From contig NC_060059.1 in assembly GCF_020283565.1 (NCBI RefSeq), positions 38,618,338-38,682,337 on the forward strand: a DNA stretch of 64,000 bases. Reading direction: 5' to 3'. Shown piece by piece: positions 23,546-43,094 of the stretch. The position numbers and the translations under genes are program-made. The notes below the pieces were generated by a model. It saw only the letters and a program-made list of their open reading frames with translations. It was not told the origin of the DNA and ran no database searches. Within the stretch, counting starts at the first letter, position 1. The number at the start of each line of letters is the position of its first letter. Source of the DNA: Trifolium pratense (lineage: Eukaryota; Streptophyta; Magnoliopsida; Fabales; Fabaceae).

Positions 23546-24165
23546 ATTGTCTTTTTTCTCTTTTCGTTATTTCGCTATTTTTTGTTCTTGACAAAATAAA
23601 TAAATATATAAATAAAATAAATATTATTTTTAGATGATGTTAACACTTAAGAGTGAAATTCCATGTGCTTAAGTAAAAAAAAAATTCCATGTGCTTAAAA
23701 AAAAAGAGTAAAATTCCATGAGCTGCCAAAAAAAAAAAAGAGTGAATTACGGCTAGACCAAGACAAATACTTTGTTAATTACAGCTTTCAAACATTTATG
23801 GCAAGAATCAAGAAACCAATCAAGAAACTAATTACAAAGATACTCTTTCTCAAACAACCATAAAAACATTCTTAATATTTTGTTCTCATCATAATACCAC
23901 AGTCAATCACACTATCAAAAAAAAATTCTCTCTTTTTTCATCACATCAAATTCTGAATTCATGATTATTGTTATCTAACAAATATGGAATGTTCATAATC
24001 ACCTCACCAATACCAAAATCCATCTTGTGTCACACTTTGTTTCACACTACCTTTTTTTTCTACATATAGAGTTCAAGATTCTGTGAAACTTTCTCATTCA
24101 AAATCTTTTTTTTCTCTCATAAAAATCGTTTTTTTTATAGATTCTGTTCTGGGTTTTGGAAGATC
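23546..24165 (+). promoter_or_regulatory. upstream region and 5' leader of the response regulator gene
   Basis: AT-rich upstream DNA ending in a C/T-rich stretch (for example TTTTTTTCTCTCAT near 24108) just before the start codon, typical of plant 5' leaders. No single TATA element could be picked with confidence. Confidence 0.35.
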
Positions 24166-27128
24166 ATGATGAATGATCTTAGAGATAAATTTCCGATAGG
24201 AATGCGTGTTCTTGCTGTTGATGATGATAGAACTTGTCTCAAGATTTTGGAAAAACTTCTCCTAAAGTGTCAATACCATGGTATATATGTAATTTATTTT
24301 GGTTTTTGATGTGATAAATCTTGATCATAGGGTATGTTCTAAGTTTTTGAGATACGTATATTTATGTATATATGTTAGATTAGATTATAGATTATTATCT
24401 AGCCATTGCTTGTATGAATCAATTAGATTAGTTTTTTATTTTCTTGTATTTTTTTAGGTTTGACTAAATTATATTTGATTGATAACATTCTTGATTCTTT
24501 TAGAGATATTAGACATGATTTGGTTTTTAAAGTTCAAATTTTTTTAAAAAAATCTTTAAGGGTGTCTAATCTTTTGATTTCAAAGATATGATCACATCCA
24601 AATCATTGGATTAATTCATTAGATGCTATAGGATGCAATGTAGTATAATTCTTTTCCAATTTCCAATGATTTTAGAATTTAGATTTATTTTATTTTAATT
24701 TAACATTTCATAGATTTTATGTTCTGATTTATCTGCAATGTATAATTTGTTGCAGTTACCACTGCTCAAAACGCGATAACAGCGCTGAACTTGTTGAGAG
24801 AAAACAAGAACAATTTTGACTTAGTAATCAGCAATGTTCATATGCCTGATATGGATGGATTCAAGCTGCTTGAGCTTGTTGGACTTGAGATGGACTTACC
24901 TGTCATAAGTAAGTTATTCGGATCTGTCTCCTCTAAAGTGCGGAAATGTGCTAATAAAGTGCGACAATAACCGTCAACAATTGACATTAACATTACAATG
25001 TGTTTTAATTTCAGTGTTTTCGGCAAACGATGATCCAAAGATGGTGCTTAAAGGAATTAATCATGGTGCTTGTGATTATCTGCTGAAACCTGTTATACTG
25101 AAAGAGGTACAAACCATTTGGCAGCATGTAATCAGAAAGAAGAAGACTAGCAAAAGAAGCAACCACGACGCGGCAAATTCTGATAGCGGAAATGGAATAG
25201 ATTCTGCAGTGACAGGAAGTTCTGATCAAAATGAAAGGCCTTCTAGTTCTAGAAAAAGGAAGGAAAAGAATGAAGATGATGATGAAGAGAATGAGGATGA
25301 TCATGACAATGATGATCCAACCGCGCAAAAGAAGGCTCGTGTTGTTTGGACACCTGCCTTACACCGCAAGTTTGTTGCTGCTGTTAATCAATTAGGCATC
25401 GACAGTAAGTTCTTCCTTCTTTCTTCAATGCAAAAACAACTCTCATGCTATGATCATTATATATGTTTAGTCATGCTATGAAATTTTCCTAAACGAAACT
25501 GTGTTTCTAATGATAGTTGTTATAATATTTCTTCCAGAAGCTGTGCCGAAAAAGATTCTTGACTTGATGAATGTTGAAAAGCTTACAAGGGAGAATGTGG
25601 CTAGCCATCTTCAGGTATTTATTCGTATCTCTTATGCTTTAGCTTTATAAGTTACGAAAAACTGACATAGACGCGGACACTAGACTTGAGACTGACACAT
25701 CAACACAACTAATGATTTGAAAAGTTGAATGTAACCAAATGTTGGTGCTGTGTCAGTGTCAGACACCGGACAGTGACACACATTCAATCATGCCTTTTAA
25801 TGCTTTAGCTTTATAAGTTATGAAACACTGACATAGACACAAACACCAGACATGAGACTGACACATTGACACAACTAATGATTTGAAAAGTTGAATGTAA
25901 CTACATGTTGGTGTTGTGTCGGTGTCGGACCCCGGACACACATTCAATCATGCCTTTTAATTCGGGAAAACTTACTGATTTTTGAATTTTCTGTAGAAAT
26001 ATAGACTCTATCTGAAAAGGATTAGTGAAGGGGAAAACCAACAAGCTAATATGGCAGCATTGTTAGGTAGTTCTTCGGATACATCCTATTCAGGAATGAC
26101 TTCTCTCGGTGGCTCTACACAGTTTCATAACAATCATTACAAATCCTTTGCATCTAACGGTAGTATGAGTAGTATATTCAACACTCCTGCTAATGTGAAT
26201 ATGCATGGATTCTCTTCTTCTGGAACTCCTCTGCTGAATCACACACATAATAATCAGCTAAAGTTCCAATCGGCAATGACTCGCGACAATCTGAACGATG
26301 TTCTAAAAATGCCGATTTCTTCTGCAGGACTTGATCAATTGCTACACAGTAAAGGTATTACTGTTAGTACTAATATTCAAACCATGACGAATAAATTTCC
26401 AGATTATTATAAACCAAAAGTAACAATGAGTTGCACAAACAATGCCTTTATTTTAGAATCGAATCCTCAAGAGAAACAAGTAGCTGAAGGATACAAAAAC
26501 TTAGCCTCTCAGAATTCACAGTATCTTCCTTCACTTGAAAACCGAAGGTGCAACGATATTTGGTCAAACACTATGCAATTACCTGGAACAAACTCTTATC
26601 TTCCAAGAGAAGGTTTCGGCCATGGTTCTGCGTCTCATAAGGATAACAGAAATGCTGCTATGCCTCATACAGACGCACATGAATTCTGCAATAATGTGCC
26701 ATTTCAAGGTTGGGACAATAACCATAATAATCATGATGCAAGTTACCATTCTTCTCATGTGGTTGGAAGTTCAATAGGCTCCATGATTCCTGCTGTCAAT
26801 GCTGTTGAACCAGAAGAAAACTTGGATTATAGTTATTGTGATTCGCTACAAATGAAGCGTGATCGTACCACGGAGCTAACAGAAGGGTCGTCATTCAATC
26901 CACATCAGGCATATATGATGAACAACCAGATGAAGTTTCAAAACAGTGGAATCTCTAATAATCCTGGTTCACTCGAAGACGCTGTCCGTGACATGATCAA
27001 GCAGGTAATGAAATTTATACAATGTGAAAAAGTTCTTTTCTGAGATTTTTTCTCTATTGCTTGCTGATAGTTAATTCCTTTTTATGCAGAAACAATTATA
27101 TGCTAATTTATCTGGTGGCACAATGTGA
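24166..27128 (+). CDS. type-B response regulator-like transcription factor, Asn at the phospho-acceptor site
   Basis: Six exons, 24166-24280, 24756-24908, 25015-25404, 25538-25614, 25997-27004 and 27090-27128, give 593 residues with all phases matching. Receiver domain at about 13-125: acidic pair D19-D20, S92-A93 and K114 (LLKPV) are present. The expected phospho-acceptor in [13 protein letters not shown] is N65 ([12 protein letters not shown], codon AAT at 24833-24835). An acidic linker follows (about 170-192), then a GARP/Myb-like DNA-binding domain at about 195-255 ([38 protein letters not shown]). The long polar, Asn/Ser-rich C-terminus resembles a type-B activation domain. Family role: nuclear cytokinin-response activators switched on by Asp phosphorylation from histidine-phosphotransfer proteins. 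With Asn this protein probably cannot be phosphorylated in the normal way; constitutive or dominant-negative action is inference. The start could also be the second Met. Confidence 0.93.
25635..25962 (+). repeat. tandem duplication (2 x about 166 bp) in intron 4 of the response regulator
   Basis: The block starting TGCTTTAGCTTTATAAGTTA (25635) is repeated from 25801, both ending near ATTCAATCATGCCTTTTAA. Each copy carries GTGTCGGTGTC-like motifs similar to those in the hAT MITE at 11963-12545. Splice sites are outside the copies. Confidence 0.85.
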
Positions 27129-28425
27129 CAGCAAGATTTGAAGTATACATATATGCATCAATTGAATCCAAAATTTTGTCCTTAAGTTAAGGGTTGCAGA
27201 TTTTCTTAAATTATTTGTTTTCAGCATAGGGCTTTTTCTTAAAATCTGTGAAAACACATCGTTGTTCACTTTGCTCAATAGTACTTTATGGATTTAATAC
27301 AATTTTTTATTTTGTGTAGACTTTTTTTCTTGCTAGTTTAATAGTTGCTACAATTGAAATAAATATTGGCCTATGATTGAACATCATTTCTATATTGTTT
27401 TGTTTTAGCAATTGTTGCAAGGTAGCTTATGGAATGTCAATATTTTTGCTTCTGATGTTTTCATATTCCACATTCTCCTCGTCGCACTTTCTCCCTCGTC
27501 TCACTTCTTTGATTACCGGCCTCCATCACCTTTGTTCATCGTTTTCGTGCCCACTGTTATTGTTATCTTTGTTCACCTCCTTGCACATTCACGACCTTAG
27601 TATTTTTATTGTGTTATTGCTACTTCTCTTTGTTGTATTGGTTTGTGCTACTGATCTTTCGTGAGTTTTTAATATTAGTATTTTTCTCCTTCATCCGGAC
27701 TTGAACTCTAGTCATTTTACTACTTAACTCAAACCAGTTGACCGAATCCACCCCCCACCACCACCAATTTTACATTGAATGATGACTTATATAAGCAAGT
27801 AATTCAACCGAGTAACACACTAAACACTTCTCTAGTACACGAGAGTCGTTGAAGAAATTCTATTCTGTAAACTATCGTTGATTGATATGCTTGATACGAG
27901 TATGCAATCCATATTAAGGATTCTAAAGTATCTGAAGGGGATTCGCCGGTTAAAGCTTAACGTGTTGACACACACTTTGAAATTTATATGTGCGATTTTC
28001 ATCTTCATGTTCATCTTCTTCTTGTTCAAGTATTTGCGGCAGATCCCTAACACAAATTATCTAACTAATCTCAACATCAACTAACTAACACATGAATTAC
28101 TTGTCAATCAAGTAACTCAGCCAATGCGGGTTAATTCACAACAATGCTTCAATTGGGTCTATTCAAGGATCGTGAAGTGTGTGCTATACTATACAAGAGA
28201 GTGATTTTAACTTTATATTTCTAAAGATGATTTATTGCTAAAGATTTTAACATAACAAAAATCACATTGTTTGAAAAAAAAAAAACTCTTAAAAGTGATT
28301 TTTATGAGAAGCTACTCAAAATAGCTTCTCTTTTTAAACATTTTTTGAATTTTTATCACCTAAAAAAAGTTGTAGCAAAAAAAAGAAATAATACTCTATT
28401 TTTTTATGAGTAACTATTTAAAGCC
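27129..28425. other. intergenic, 3' flank of the response regulator
   Basis: 3' untranslated and intergenic DNA. A SINE-like scrap on the minus strand lies at about 27675-27752 (ACTTGAACTCTAGTC ... ACTTAACTCAAACCAGTTGA). The Leu/Ser-rich open frame at 27377-27664 has no motif and is probably chance. A small foldback (AGAAGCTA / TAGCTTCT) lies at about 28308-28330. Confidence 0.45.
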
Positions 28426-28426
28426 C

Positions 28427-28915
28427 CGTTTAGATAAACAGCTTGTATAAATGTGTATAATATTAGAGCTTATAACATCAGAGTTTACATGACAAGCTAT
28501 TATATTCAATAATCTCTTTACGTTTTGAATATGTACACAAAACGTAAATTTTATAAATTGAAGTATTTAGATCTGTCATTACATAAGCAATTATAAATTT
28601 TAAAAAAGATAAGTGAGATACTTCTAAAAAGATAAGTGTGAAGAAGAAAAATATAACCATATAAAAATAAGAAGATAAATTTAAGATTTGACTTAAAAAA
28701 TAAATTTTTAAAAATATACTAATATTGTGTAGAATGGAACAGACGGGATTGAAAGTGAGATACTTTTTCATAAGCTTTTTGTTAAGTCCAATAATAATCA
28801 TATCGTGATAACTTATTTATTTACCTTTTTTATAGTTATTGTGAGAACTTATTAAAACAATGCATAAATAACTTATGAAATTATGATAATCACTTTTTAC
28901 TAATTTACCCAAACA
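28427..28915. mobile_element. possible MITE
   Basis: The left end CCCGTTTAGATAAACAG and the right end (complement of TGGTGTTTGGGTAAATTAG) are imperfect inverted repeats of the GTTTGGATAAA type common at plant MITE ends. No target duplication was confirmed. Confidence 0.35.
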
Positions 28916-29868
28916 CCAATATAACAACGACTTACATCACTAAATAAACCCACATAAATTTAACATAAGCCAATTCAAATGGGCATAAATCAATTATTCA
29001 TTTCAATCATTTTTTTAAATAAGTTATACAAAAAGAGAATTAAAAAAAAAAATTGTAACAAACTGGGCTTATATTGCTCAAAATGATTTTTATTTTTTTG
29101 GTACAAAAGAAAAAGAAAGTCTCTTCACCAAAAAAAGAAAAAGAAAGTCGAGGTGCATTTTTATCTTAATTAATAGGAACCACGTATTAAAATTAAATTA
29201 TAAGGAGTACAAAGGGTACTCAACCCTTACAATTAAATTATAAGGAGTACAAGGGGTACTCAACCCTTTAATTGAAATATAAACGGAAATTAAAAAATTA
29301 TTTAAAAAAAGATTGTTTCTTCATATGATTTTGAAAATGATTGTATTTTTTTTAATTTTTTTTATTATGGTTCAAGTTTCAGCCTAAACATATATAGTGT
29401 GATGTCTTTATCAACTAAGTTAAACTCTCATTCATTAAAATTAGGAAGAGGCCGTTTGTTTAGGCAAACTTTGGTAACCCAAAAATAAAATTATTAAAAT
29501 GGAGACCAAAAAACAGTGTTTAAAAATATTTAAAATAAATTAACTTTTCTTGATATGATTTTAAACATAATTATATTTTTTAAAATTATTATTCTCTTTA
29601 ATAAATTTTCTATTTTACGTGTGAATTCATTTATCAGGATTACAGGTATTTTTAAAAATGTTATAATTAATATGGTGTAACAAATTATATTTCACTTATA
29701 TATGGGGGCATGGGGTGGATGGTCAATTGTTATCCTCAACGAGATTTTGGTGCGGGGGCGACGGTGGTACAGGGAGGTGGAGAAAGACGAGGGTGGTACA
29801 ACCTATCCCCGTCGCATTGTCATGGCTAAACCAGTTATGAAACTCTTTATTGTGTATAAGTCAAATGG
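28916..29868. other. intergenic with a short local duplication
   Basis: No gene is supported. A 37-bp unit, AATTAAATTATAAGGAGTAC then AAAGGGTACTCAACCCTT, occurs twice in tandem at about 29191-29268. The open frame at 29702-29911 has no recognisable motif. Confidence 0.5.
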
Positions 29869-29990
29869 AGAACACAAAAAGAAACTGCTCTTTTTTATTA
29901 TAATTTTTTAAGAGGGAATCAGAGGGATTTTTTTTCCTAATTTTAAATAGTTATTACCATAAATTTTAAAATTTGGATTCATCCCCCCAG
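29869..29990 (+). repeat. dispersed repeat, copy 1 of at least 3
   Basis: A block with AGAGGGA followed by TTCCTAATTTTAAA and TACCATAAATTTT. Related copies lie at about 39425-39535 and 44250-44345 (interrupted upstream by the TRIM at 43903-44245). The copies flank the two PICKLE-like loci, consistent with duplication of gene plus flank. Confidence 0.6.
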
Positions 29991-30072
29991 GCCCCAGATT
30001 AAAATATAAACGAAAATAGTCATAAAAAGTCATTATAAATGGTAAAAAAGAATAGTATTTAAAAAATATTGT

Positions 30073-30201
30073 ATTTAGTCCCCGTGAGTTTTGCTCAGTT
30101 GATAGGGACATCCCACTATATGTACAGAAGTCGGGGTTCGAACCCGAACACTTCACTTATTCACCTTTAAGGTGGAATTTCTAGCCATTAGGCTACTAGA
30201 C

Positions 30202-30204
<3 letters not shown>
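30073..30204 (+). mobile_element. tRNA-derived SINE followed by (TA)n tail
   Basis: An A-box-like TTGCTCAGTTGATAGGG (30091-30107) and a B box GGGGTTCGAACCCG (30133-30146) sit about 30 bases apart. A tail GGTGGAATTTCTAGCC ... GGCTACTAGACC then runs directly into a TA repeat. It is not a tRNA gene because no acceptor stem pairs. Confidence 0.65.

Positions 30205-30205
<1 letters not shown>

Positions 30206-30261
<56 letters not shown>
30206..30261. repeat. (TA)n microsatellite
   Basis: About 28 TA dinucleotides directly after the SINE body, possibly its expanded tail. Confidence 0.95.
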
Positions 30262-30264
<3 letters not shown>

Positions 30265-30394
30265 ATTTTTTAAACTATTGTTTCTCTTTATTAAATTTAC
30301 TATGTGAATTTTGTAAATAAAAAAAAATCCCTATGTGAATTTATTTCGTGACTACATTAGTTGAATGAAGTTTTTTATGACAAAAACCAACTTA

Positions 30395-30637
30395 GTTCAT
30401 TTCAAGATGTACAATTATTAAAGACTTGGGGACTAGCATATTATGATGTACCGCACCCGTTACATATTTTCCAATATTGATGACAAACGACTCCTTCCTG
30501 AAGATTATAGTCATCAACACACGCGTCTCCAAAGCTGCGAAAAATTACCTTTAGAAAGCCGGATAACTTTCATGGTCGGACGAATATTCGCTGAAAATAA
30601 CCTGATGACCACACAAATATTTGGACTAAGGTCATAC
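30395..30637 (-). repeat. dispersed repeat with LINE tail, paired with 39822-40040
   Basis: GACTTGGGGACTAGCATA (30422-30439) matches the LINE fragment at 1998-2016. The following about 190 bases (ATATTG ... CCAAAGCTGCGAAA ... GATAACTTTCATGGTCGGA) recur at 39840-40035. One copy lies downstream of each PICKLE-like locus, so this is probably duplicated 3' flank. Confidence 0.6.
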
Positions 30638-30754
30638 TGTTAGAAGTCCCACATTGGCTAGAGATATGGTAAAGATAGCCTTTATAAGCGTAGTGTAAAC
30701 CTCAACTCTCAAGCTAGCTTTTGTGGTTGAGTATAGGTCTCTCAAATTCTAATA
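30638..30754 (+). mobile_element. solo LTR of a TRIM retrotransposon
   Basis: 117 bp starting TGTTAGAAGTCCCACATTGG and ending ATTCTAATA. The length equals that of both LTRs of the complete TRIM at 43903-44245. Outside the element the sequence (GGACTAAGGTCATAC, then CTAGAAGAAAGTATG) is collinear with the uninterrupted paralogous site at 40019-40047. No clear target duplication remains. Confidence 0.8.
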
Positions 30755-30948
30755 CTAGAAGAAAGTATGGCAATTTGCATCATCTGGCATGGGTAACTTG
30801 CCAATGAAGATACACTCAATGTGATTAATGCGGAATTCTGAAAATATTCATCTGGCATGGAGTACCATATAGAGGAATTGAGAGAATATATTGTGAAACT
30901 AGCAATGTAAATCTTTACTCATTGATTGAGTTAAAATGAGTACAATTA

Positions 30949-38744
<7,796 letters not shown>

Positions 38745-39215
38745 GTTCTGCTAATGATCACCACGGATTAGAAACTAATCCAAACCAAGTACAGTATCAA
38801 ATTTTCATTTCAAACAAATTTCATTCATCATTTCTCAAGCAAAATTAACGGTTCTACTCGAAACAAGCTACAATATTCTCACAAAACAAAATAAAAACAA
38901 CTTATGAAAAATCATAAACACAAATAATCCATTCAGAATACCAACACACAGCTCATTCCACCATTCTTGACCAACAAGCAATGTACCTTCACATCACAAT
39001 TCTCCCAAAATCAAACATTAAAAAACCATAACCAGTAACCAAAATCCACCAAATCAATATTCAAAAACTAAGTAAAATCATAAACAAAATCAAATCAACA
39101 ATATATGCAATTTTCACAGCTGAACTATAATAAAAAACTAAAAATCAAAATTAAAGTGAGACACAATGTAAAGTAAAGTAATGTACCTTAGAGAGCCAAA
39201 ATGCAACACCGGACG

Positions 39216-39821
39216 GTCGGAGTTGAGAAATTGAAAAAATTGAAAATTGTGAACAAAAGTATAGAACACAAATATATATTTTTATTAATAAAAAATGATG
39301 TAATAATATACGTTTTTTTCTTTTGACTAAAATAAAGATAATCATGGAATACTCTATATTTAGTCAAAAATAAATAAAATACTCTATACATCAAAAAATA
39401 TGATATTATTCTTATTATGGATATGTCAAATGGGGAAAAACAAAAGAAACGGTTCTTTTTTATTTTTTCTAAAGAGGGATTTAGAGGGAAAGTAAATTTC
39501 CCTAATTTTAAAAAGGTGGTGCCATAAATATTTGAATTTTTATTTCTCCCTCTTCATTCAAATATAAGCTAATATTTGAATTTCGCTAATTTTTATTTCT
39601 CCCTCTTAAAAAGGTGGTACCATTTATAAATAAATAAAAAATTAAAAATGATTTTATTTAAAAAAAAAAAAAAAAATTTTCAAGTAATCTAAAAAAAAAA
39701 TTGTACGAATATATCCAAACATAAATCAATTCTGTCAAACTCAATTCTATCGAAATCAATTCTGTCAAACTCAATTATGACAAAATCAATTTTGTCCACC
39801 GCAGAACCAAGCACGGTAGAA
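39216..39821. other. spacer between PKL and its degenerate copy
   Basis: AT-rich DNA with the second copy of the dispersed AGAGGGA/CCTAATTTTAAA block (about 39425-39535) and a poly(A) run near 39658-39676. There is no gene. Confidence 0.5.
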
Positions 39822-40047
39822 GTTACGAGGTACCACACCCGTCATATATTTGCTAATATTGATAACCAAAGACTCCTGAACAAGTACCCTGGAAATTATG
39901 GTCATCAATACACACGCATGTCCAAAGCAGCAAAACATTACCATTAGAAAGTCTGATAACTTTCATAGTCGGATGAACATTCGCTGAAAGTAACCCGATG
40001 ACCTCACAAATAACTGTACTAAGATCAGATCAAAAGAAAGTATGAAA
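39822..40047 (-). repeat. dispersed repeat paired with 30395-30640
   Basis: Same order of motifs as at 30445-30637 (ATATTGATAACCAAAGACTC ... GATAACTTTCATAGTCGGA ... CCGATGACC). It continues into GATCAAAAGAAAGTATG, the counterpart of the sequence where the solo TRIM LTR sits at 30638-30754. This is therefore an unoccupied paralogous site. Confidence 0.6.
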
Positions 40048-40159
40048 GCAGGACAAACATCCGCCCTAGCCCCTTACAGGAACATGCCTAGGGCAAACAA
40101 ATAAGGACATTCATAGATAACTATTAGTCAAAATCAAATGCAACAGGTAAAAGGTCATA

Positions 40160-40866
40160 TGTGAATCAAAAAGAATACCGCTCGAAAAGAGTCAGATACC
40201 TTTTCTGAAAGGAAAACAGTGCTTTCACCTCACACTGCCAAAGGACGCAAGTCCAGCGGCATGTATTGAGACCAGACCACTCTTGATGGTTAGCCACCAC
40301 CCAGCTGATGTGTCTATGCATAGTCCACCCTGGTTCACGAAACCGTGAATAAAATGCGGAAGAGGCCTCCTTTGGCTAAGGACGCCCTCCATCGGGATTT
40401 ATCAAATTCGAAAATTATTGACAGGCATATAAGTCATACATTAAAGCACGCAAAATTGCATAAATGTAAGCAAACAAGCATGAAAAGAGAACATAACATC
40501 AACGGGCACTGGGCATGTAGACCGCGGCCCCAAAATCAAAGCAAAAAAAACATTAAGCAATGTCCTCCCCAACAACAATTGCCTGGTCTGTCTCATTTGC
40601 CGACAACTCCACAATAACACCTATGACGGCCTTGTAAACAATTTACGCCGTCGAAAGAGATAGCAACATCAGGGTTCAAGACCTTATTTGCTCAAGGGCA
40701 TTATTAAAAGATTGCTGGCCAACATGGCATATGTCTTCGACGACCACATCCACCAACTTCTCGGCCTTCAAACGAATCTTCTTCTCTTCATCGGTAGTAG
40801 AAAGGGCAGCCTCCATGGCATCTTTCCTCTTCTTAAGAACGTCCCTCTTGATATCTGTCTTGAACT
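40160..40866 (-). other. coding-like foreign segment fused to the PKL pseudogene
   Basis: GC-richer DNA. On the minus strand from about 40866 down to 40680 a frame is open (TDIKRDVLKKRKDAMEAALS, then TTDEEKKIRLKAEKLVDVVV and EDICHVGQQSFNNALEQIRS). It is charged and helical-looking, unlike CHD3 sequence. It begins exactly where homology to PKL exon 19 ends (after LLKPLK). I do not recognise the family; a retroelement or captured gene scrap is most likely. Further down the frame has stops. Confidence 0.45.
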
Positions 40867-43094
40867 TTAAAGGCTTTAAGAAGCCCATTTTCATCTTCAA
40901 CGTCCAAAGTGGCCTCTTCATCTCCAACTTGATCGCGGTCCAATAATCTATTATAAAGAAATATGCGTGAAAGGAAATTCTCAACCATAAATTCCATAAT
41001 CATATATTATGCTCAAGGTATAACAATCTTTATTACTTGTCTATAGCAGCATCGTCGTAATGAATTTGACGAGATTTTTCCACCACATCATTCTCATCAG
41101 CAAACAACTCCTTTGATCCGTGCCTTATGATATCATCCAACATTTCTTAAGCATGACAATAATCAGAAGTTACAATTAAATTGACAATGAGACACTTTGG
41201 ATAAAATTTTCAATAAACATATAGGAAAAAGAAAAGTTGAAAACATTGAAAAAACTAAAGTATTAATTTCTAACTACTAATTTGCCATGTAAGTTGAAAT
41301 GAGCTTTATCACCTAAACTTTTAGAAAGCTCTCATTTAACTTCTCCAGAAACACCTATAAGCTTATAAAGACTTTCTTGTAAATTAAAACCAGATATTTA
41401 TCTCAGTCGAGAAGCATCTATAAGCTAAAAGCTAATCCAAATTATGCCTATGTTTAAGTAGACATAATACATCGTTAACAACTCAAAACTCCTAATCAAT
41501 ATTTGACATAAGTATTTCCAGAGAAAAATCACGTTGAACGTAATGAGATGCATATTTCAAACTCAAAATCAAATAGACAAAGACATGCAAGGAAACTCAT
41601 TAGTTAACTATCAATTCTTCCCTTGCCTTCACGTCATCCACCATAGACGATGGTCCATAGTATTGCGGCAGATTTTTGGCTTGCAGTCATGAACATACAT
41701 CCAACATTCATAACAGTGTAAACAACCGGTCAACAGTTCAAAAATGTGACAGACTGTTATCAACAGTTTTGAGAGCAAAAACTTAAATTTTTCAACCAGA
41801 ATGTAACAAACTATTACCTGATTAATATTTTGACCCTTCATGCCGACTACAACAAAGTGTTTAAAGGACATTTTATTCTTTGTTATTTCCATCATCCTTT
41901 CTTCTACTGTTCCTCGTGTTATAAGCCTATAAATCAACGCCTAAAACACAAGGGCTTCTGTGATATTCCCGCCAAACAAAAACCACTACATATTAGTGAA
42001 AAAAAAAGCTCCAACCTTATTAGTTTGTCCAAGTTGATGAGCTCTTGCCATCGCTTCTAGATCAGCATGAGGATTCAAATTACTAACCTTCCAGCATCAA
42101 GGAAGTGCATAAGCATAAAGAGTTCATCCAGATTCATCCGAAATGCATAAGATATGTTGTCATGCAGGTTCTGACTTCAAACATAAAACTCAACGCATCA
42201 TTAATGAACAATCAATTGATCCATTTATAATCCATTAGACAATCAAATCTATCCACGATCCATTTTATAAGAAACTCATTCAATCCATAAATCCTTTTAA
42301 AATGGAATTTAATTACTAAATTTAAATAAACCTGAAGTGGAGTTCCTGTCAAAAGCACGCGATGTCTGCTAGAGAAATGCTTCAATGAAGAAAACAAATT
42401 AGAATCCTTTTAAAATGGAATTTAATTACTAAATTAAATCAACTATCTGCATGTGTTATGTATATACAGATGTTAAGCTGTTATTATCAAAGCATAATGC
42501 ACTGAAGCACAAACGAGATGTAATTAGATTGTGAGTAGAATTTTACCATGCACTCCCACTTTATCGGATTCAATACTGCAATATCAACGATTATCATCTC
42601 ATACGATGTTAAAAGGACATCAAACTTGATGCTTTCCAACTTATTTTTCTTGTTCTTCTCCGGAAAGTAAAATTCATATTCTCTACAGAAATTAACATAC
42701 ATTAAAAGCATAAATACATAAAACACAAGGCGTGCTATTGTCAAAATAATAGATCAGTCAAAACACATACCTCCTGAAAGAAACTCGGGACTATGTTCGT
42801 ACTGTTGAAATTCTTTCAGCTGCTTTATCAATTCAGCATCATCGTTAACACTGCTTTTTTGCTTGCTATAAGAAATTTTTCTAGACCTTGACTGAAATAA
42901 ATTGAATCTAGCTATTTCCGCCTGAAACATAGAGATATCTGACTCAAGTTCCCAATTGCTTTCATCATAAGGAAGCTCTTTCCACTTCACCAGATATTCC
43001 TTCTCATCGTCATCATCGCCCCTGCAATCAAGTATTCGATCTACCATAGTCCATTCAAGTTGAATAGCAACAAAATCTCAACCAAGCTACTCAT
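40867..43094 (-). pseudogene. degenerate tandem copy of the PICKLE-like gene
   Basis: Pieces in PKL order: start codon and MSSLVE (43094-43077), then directly the end of exon 4 and all of exon 5 (about 43076-42771); exon 8 from REYEFYF onward (about 42684-42546); the second half of exon 9 (about 42395-42332); exon 10 (about 42135-42088); exon 16 (about 42080-42017); exon 17 (41942-41820); exon 18 (about 41145-41038); and exon 19 (about 40950-40867). The PHD finger, first chromodomain, Walker A motif, DEGH box and most of helicase C are missing. After MSSLVE the frame shifts to a stop at about 43041. Identity to PKL is high in exons and introns, so this is a DNA-level duplicate that later suffered several deletions. 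Intron 4 is absent at the exon 4/5 join. Confidence 0.88.

Noticed and set aside
27377..27664. Leu/Ser-rich open frame downstream of the response regulator
   Set aside because: Two overlapping frames are open by chance in pyrimidine-rich DNA; no start context, motif or splice partner.
29702..29911. 69-codon frame starting MGAWGGWSIV
   Set aside because: Ends in low-complexity sequence and overlaps a dispersed repeat; no recognisable family.
30091..30146. Possible tRNA gene (A and B boxes)
   Set aside because: No acceptor or anticodon stems pair. Related copies occur at 22669-22775 and 44487-44590, and the sequence runs into a TA tail, so it is a SINE.
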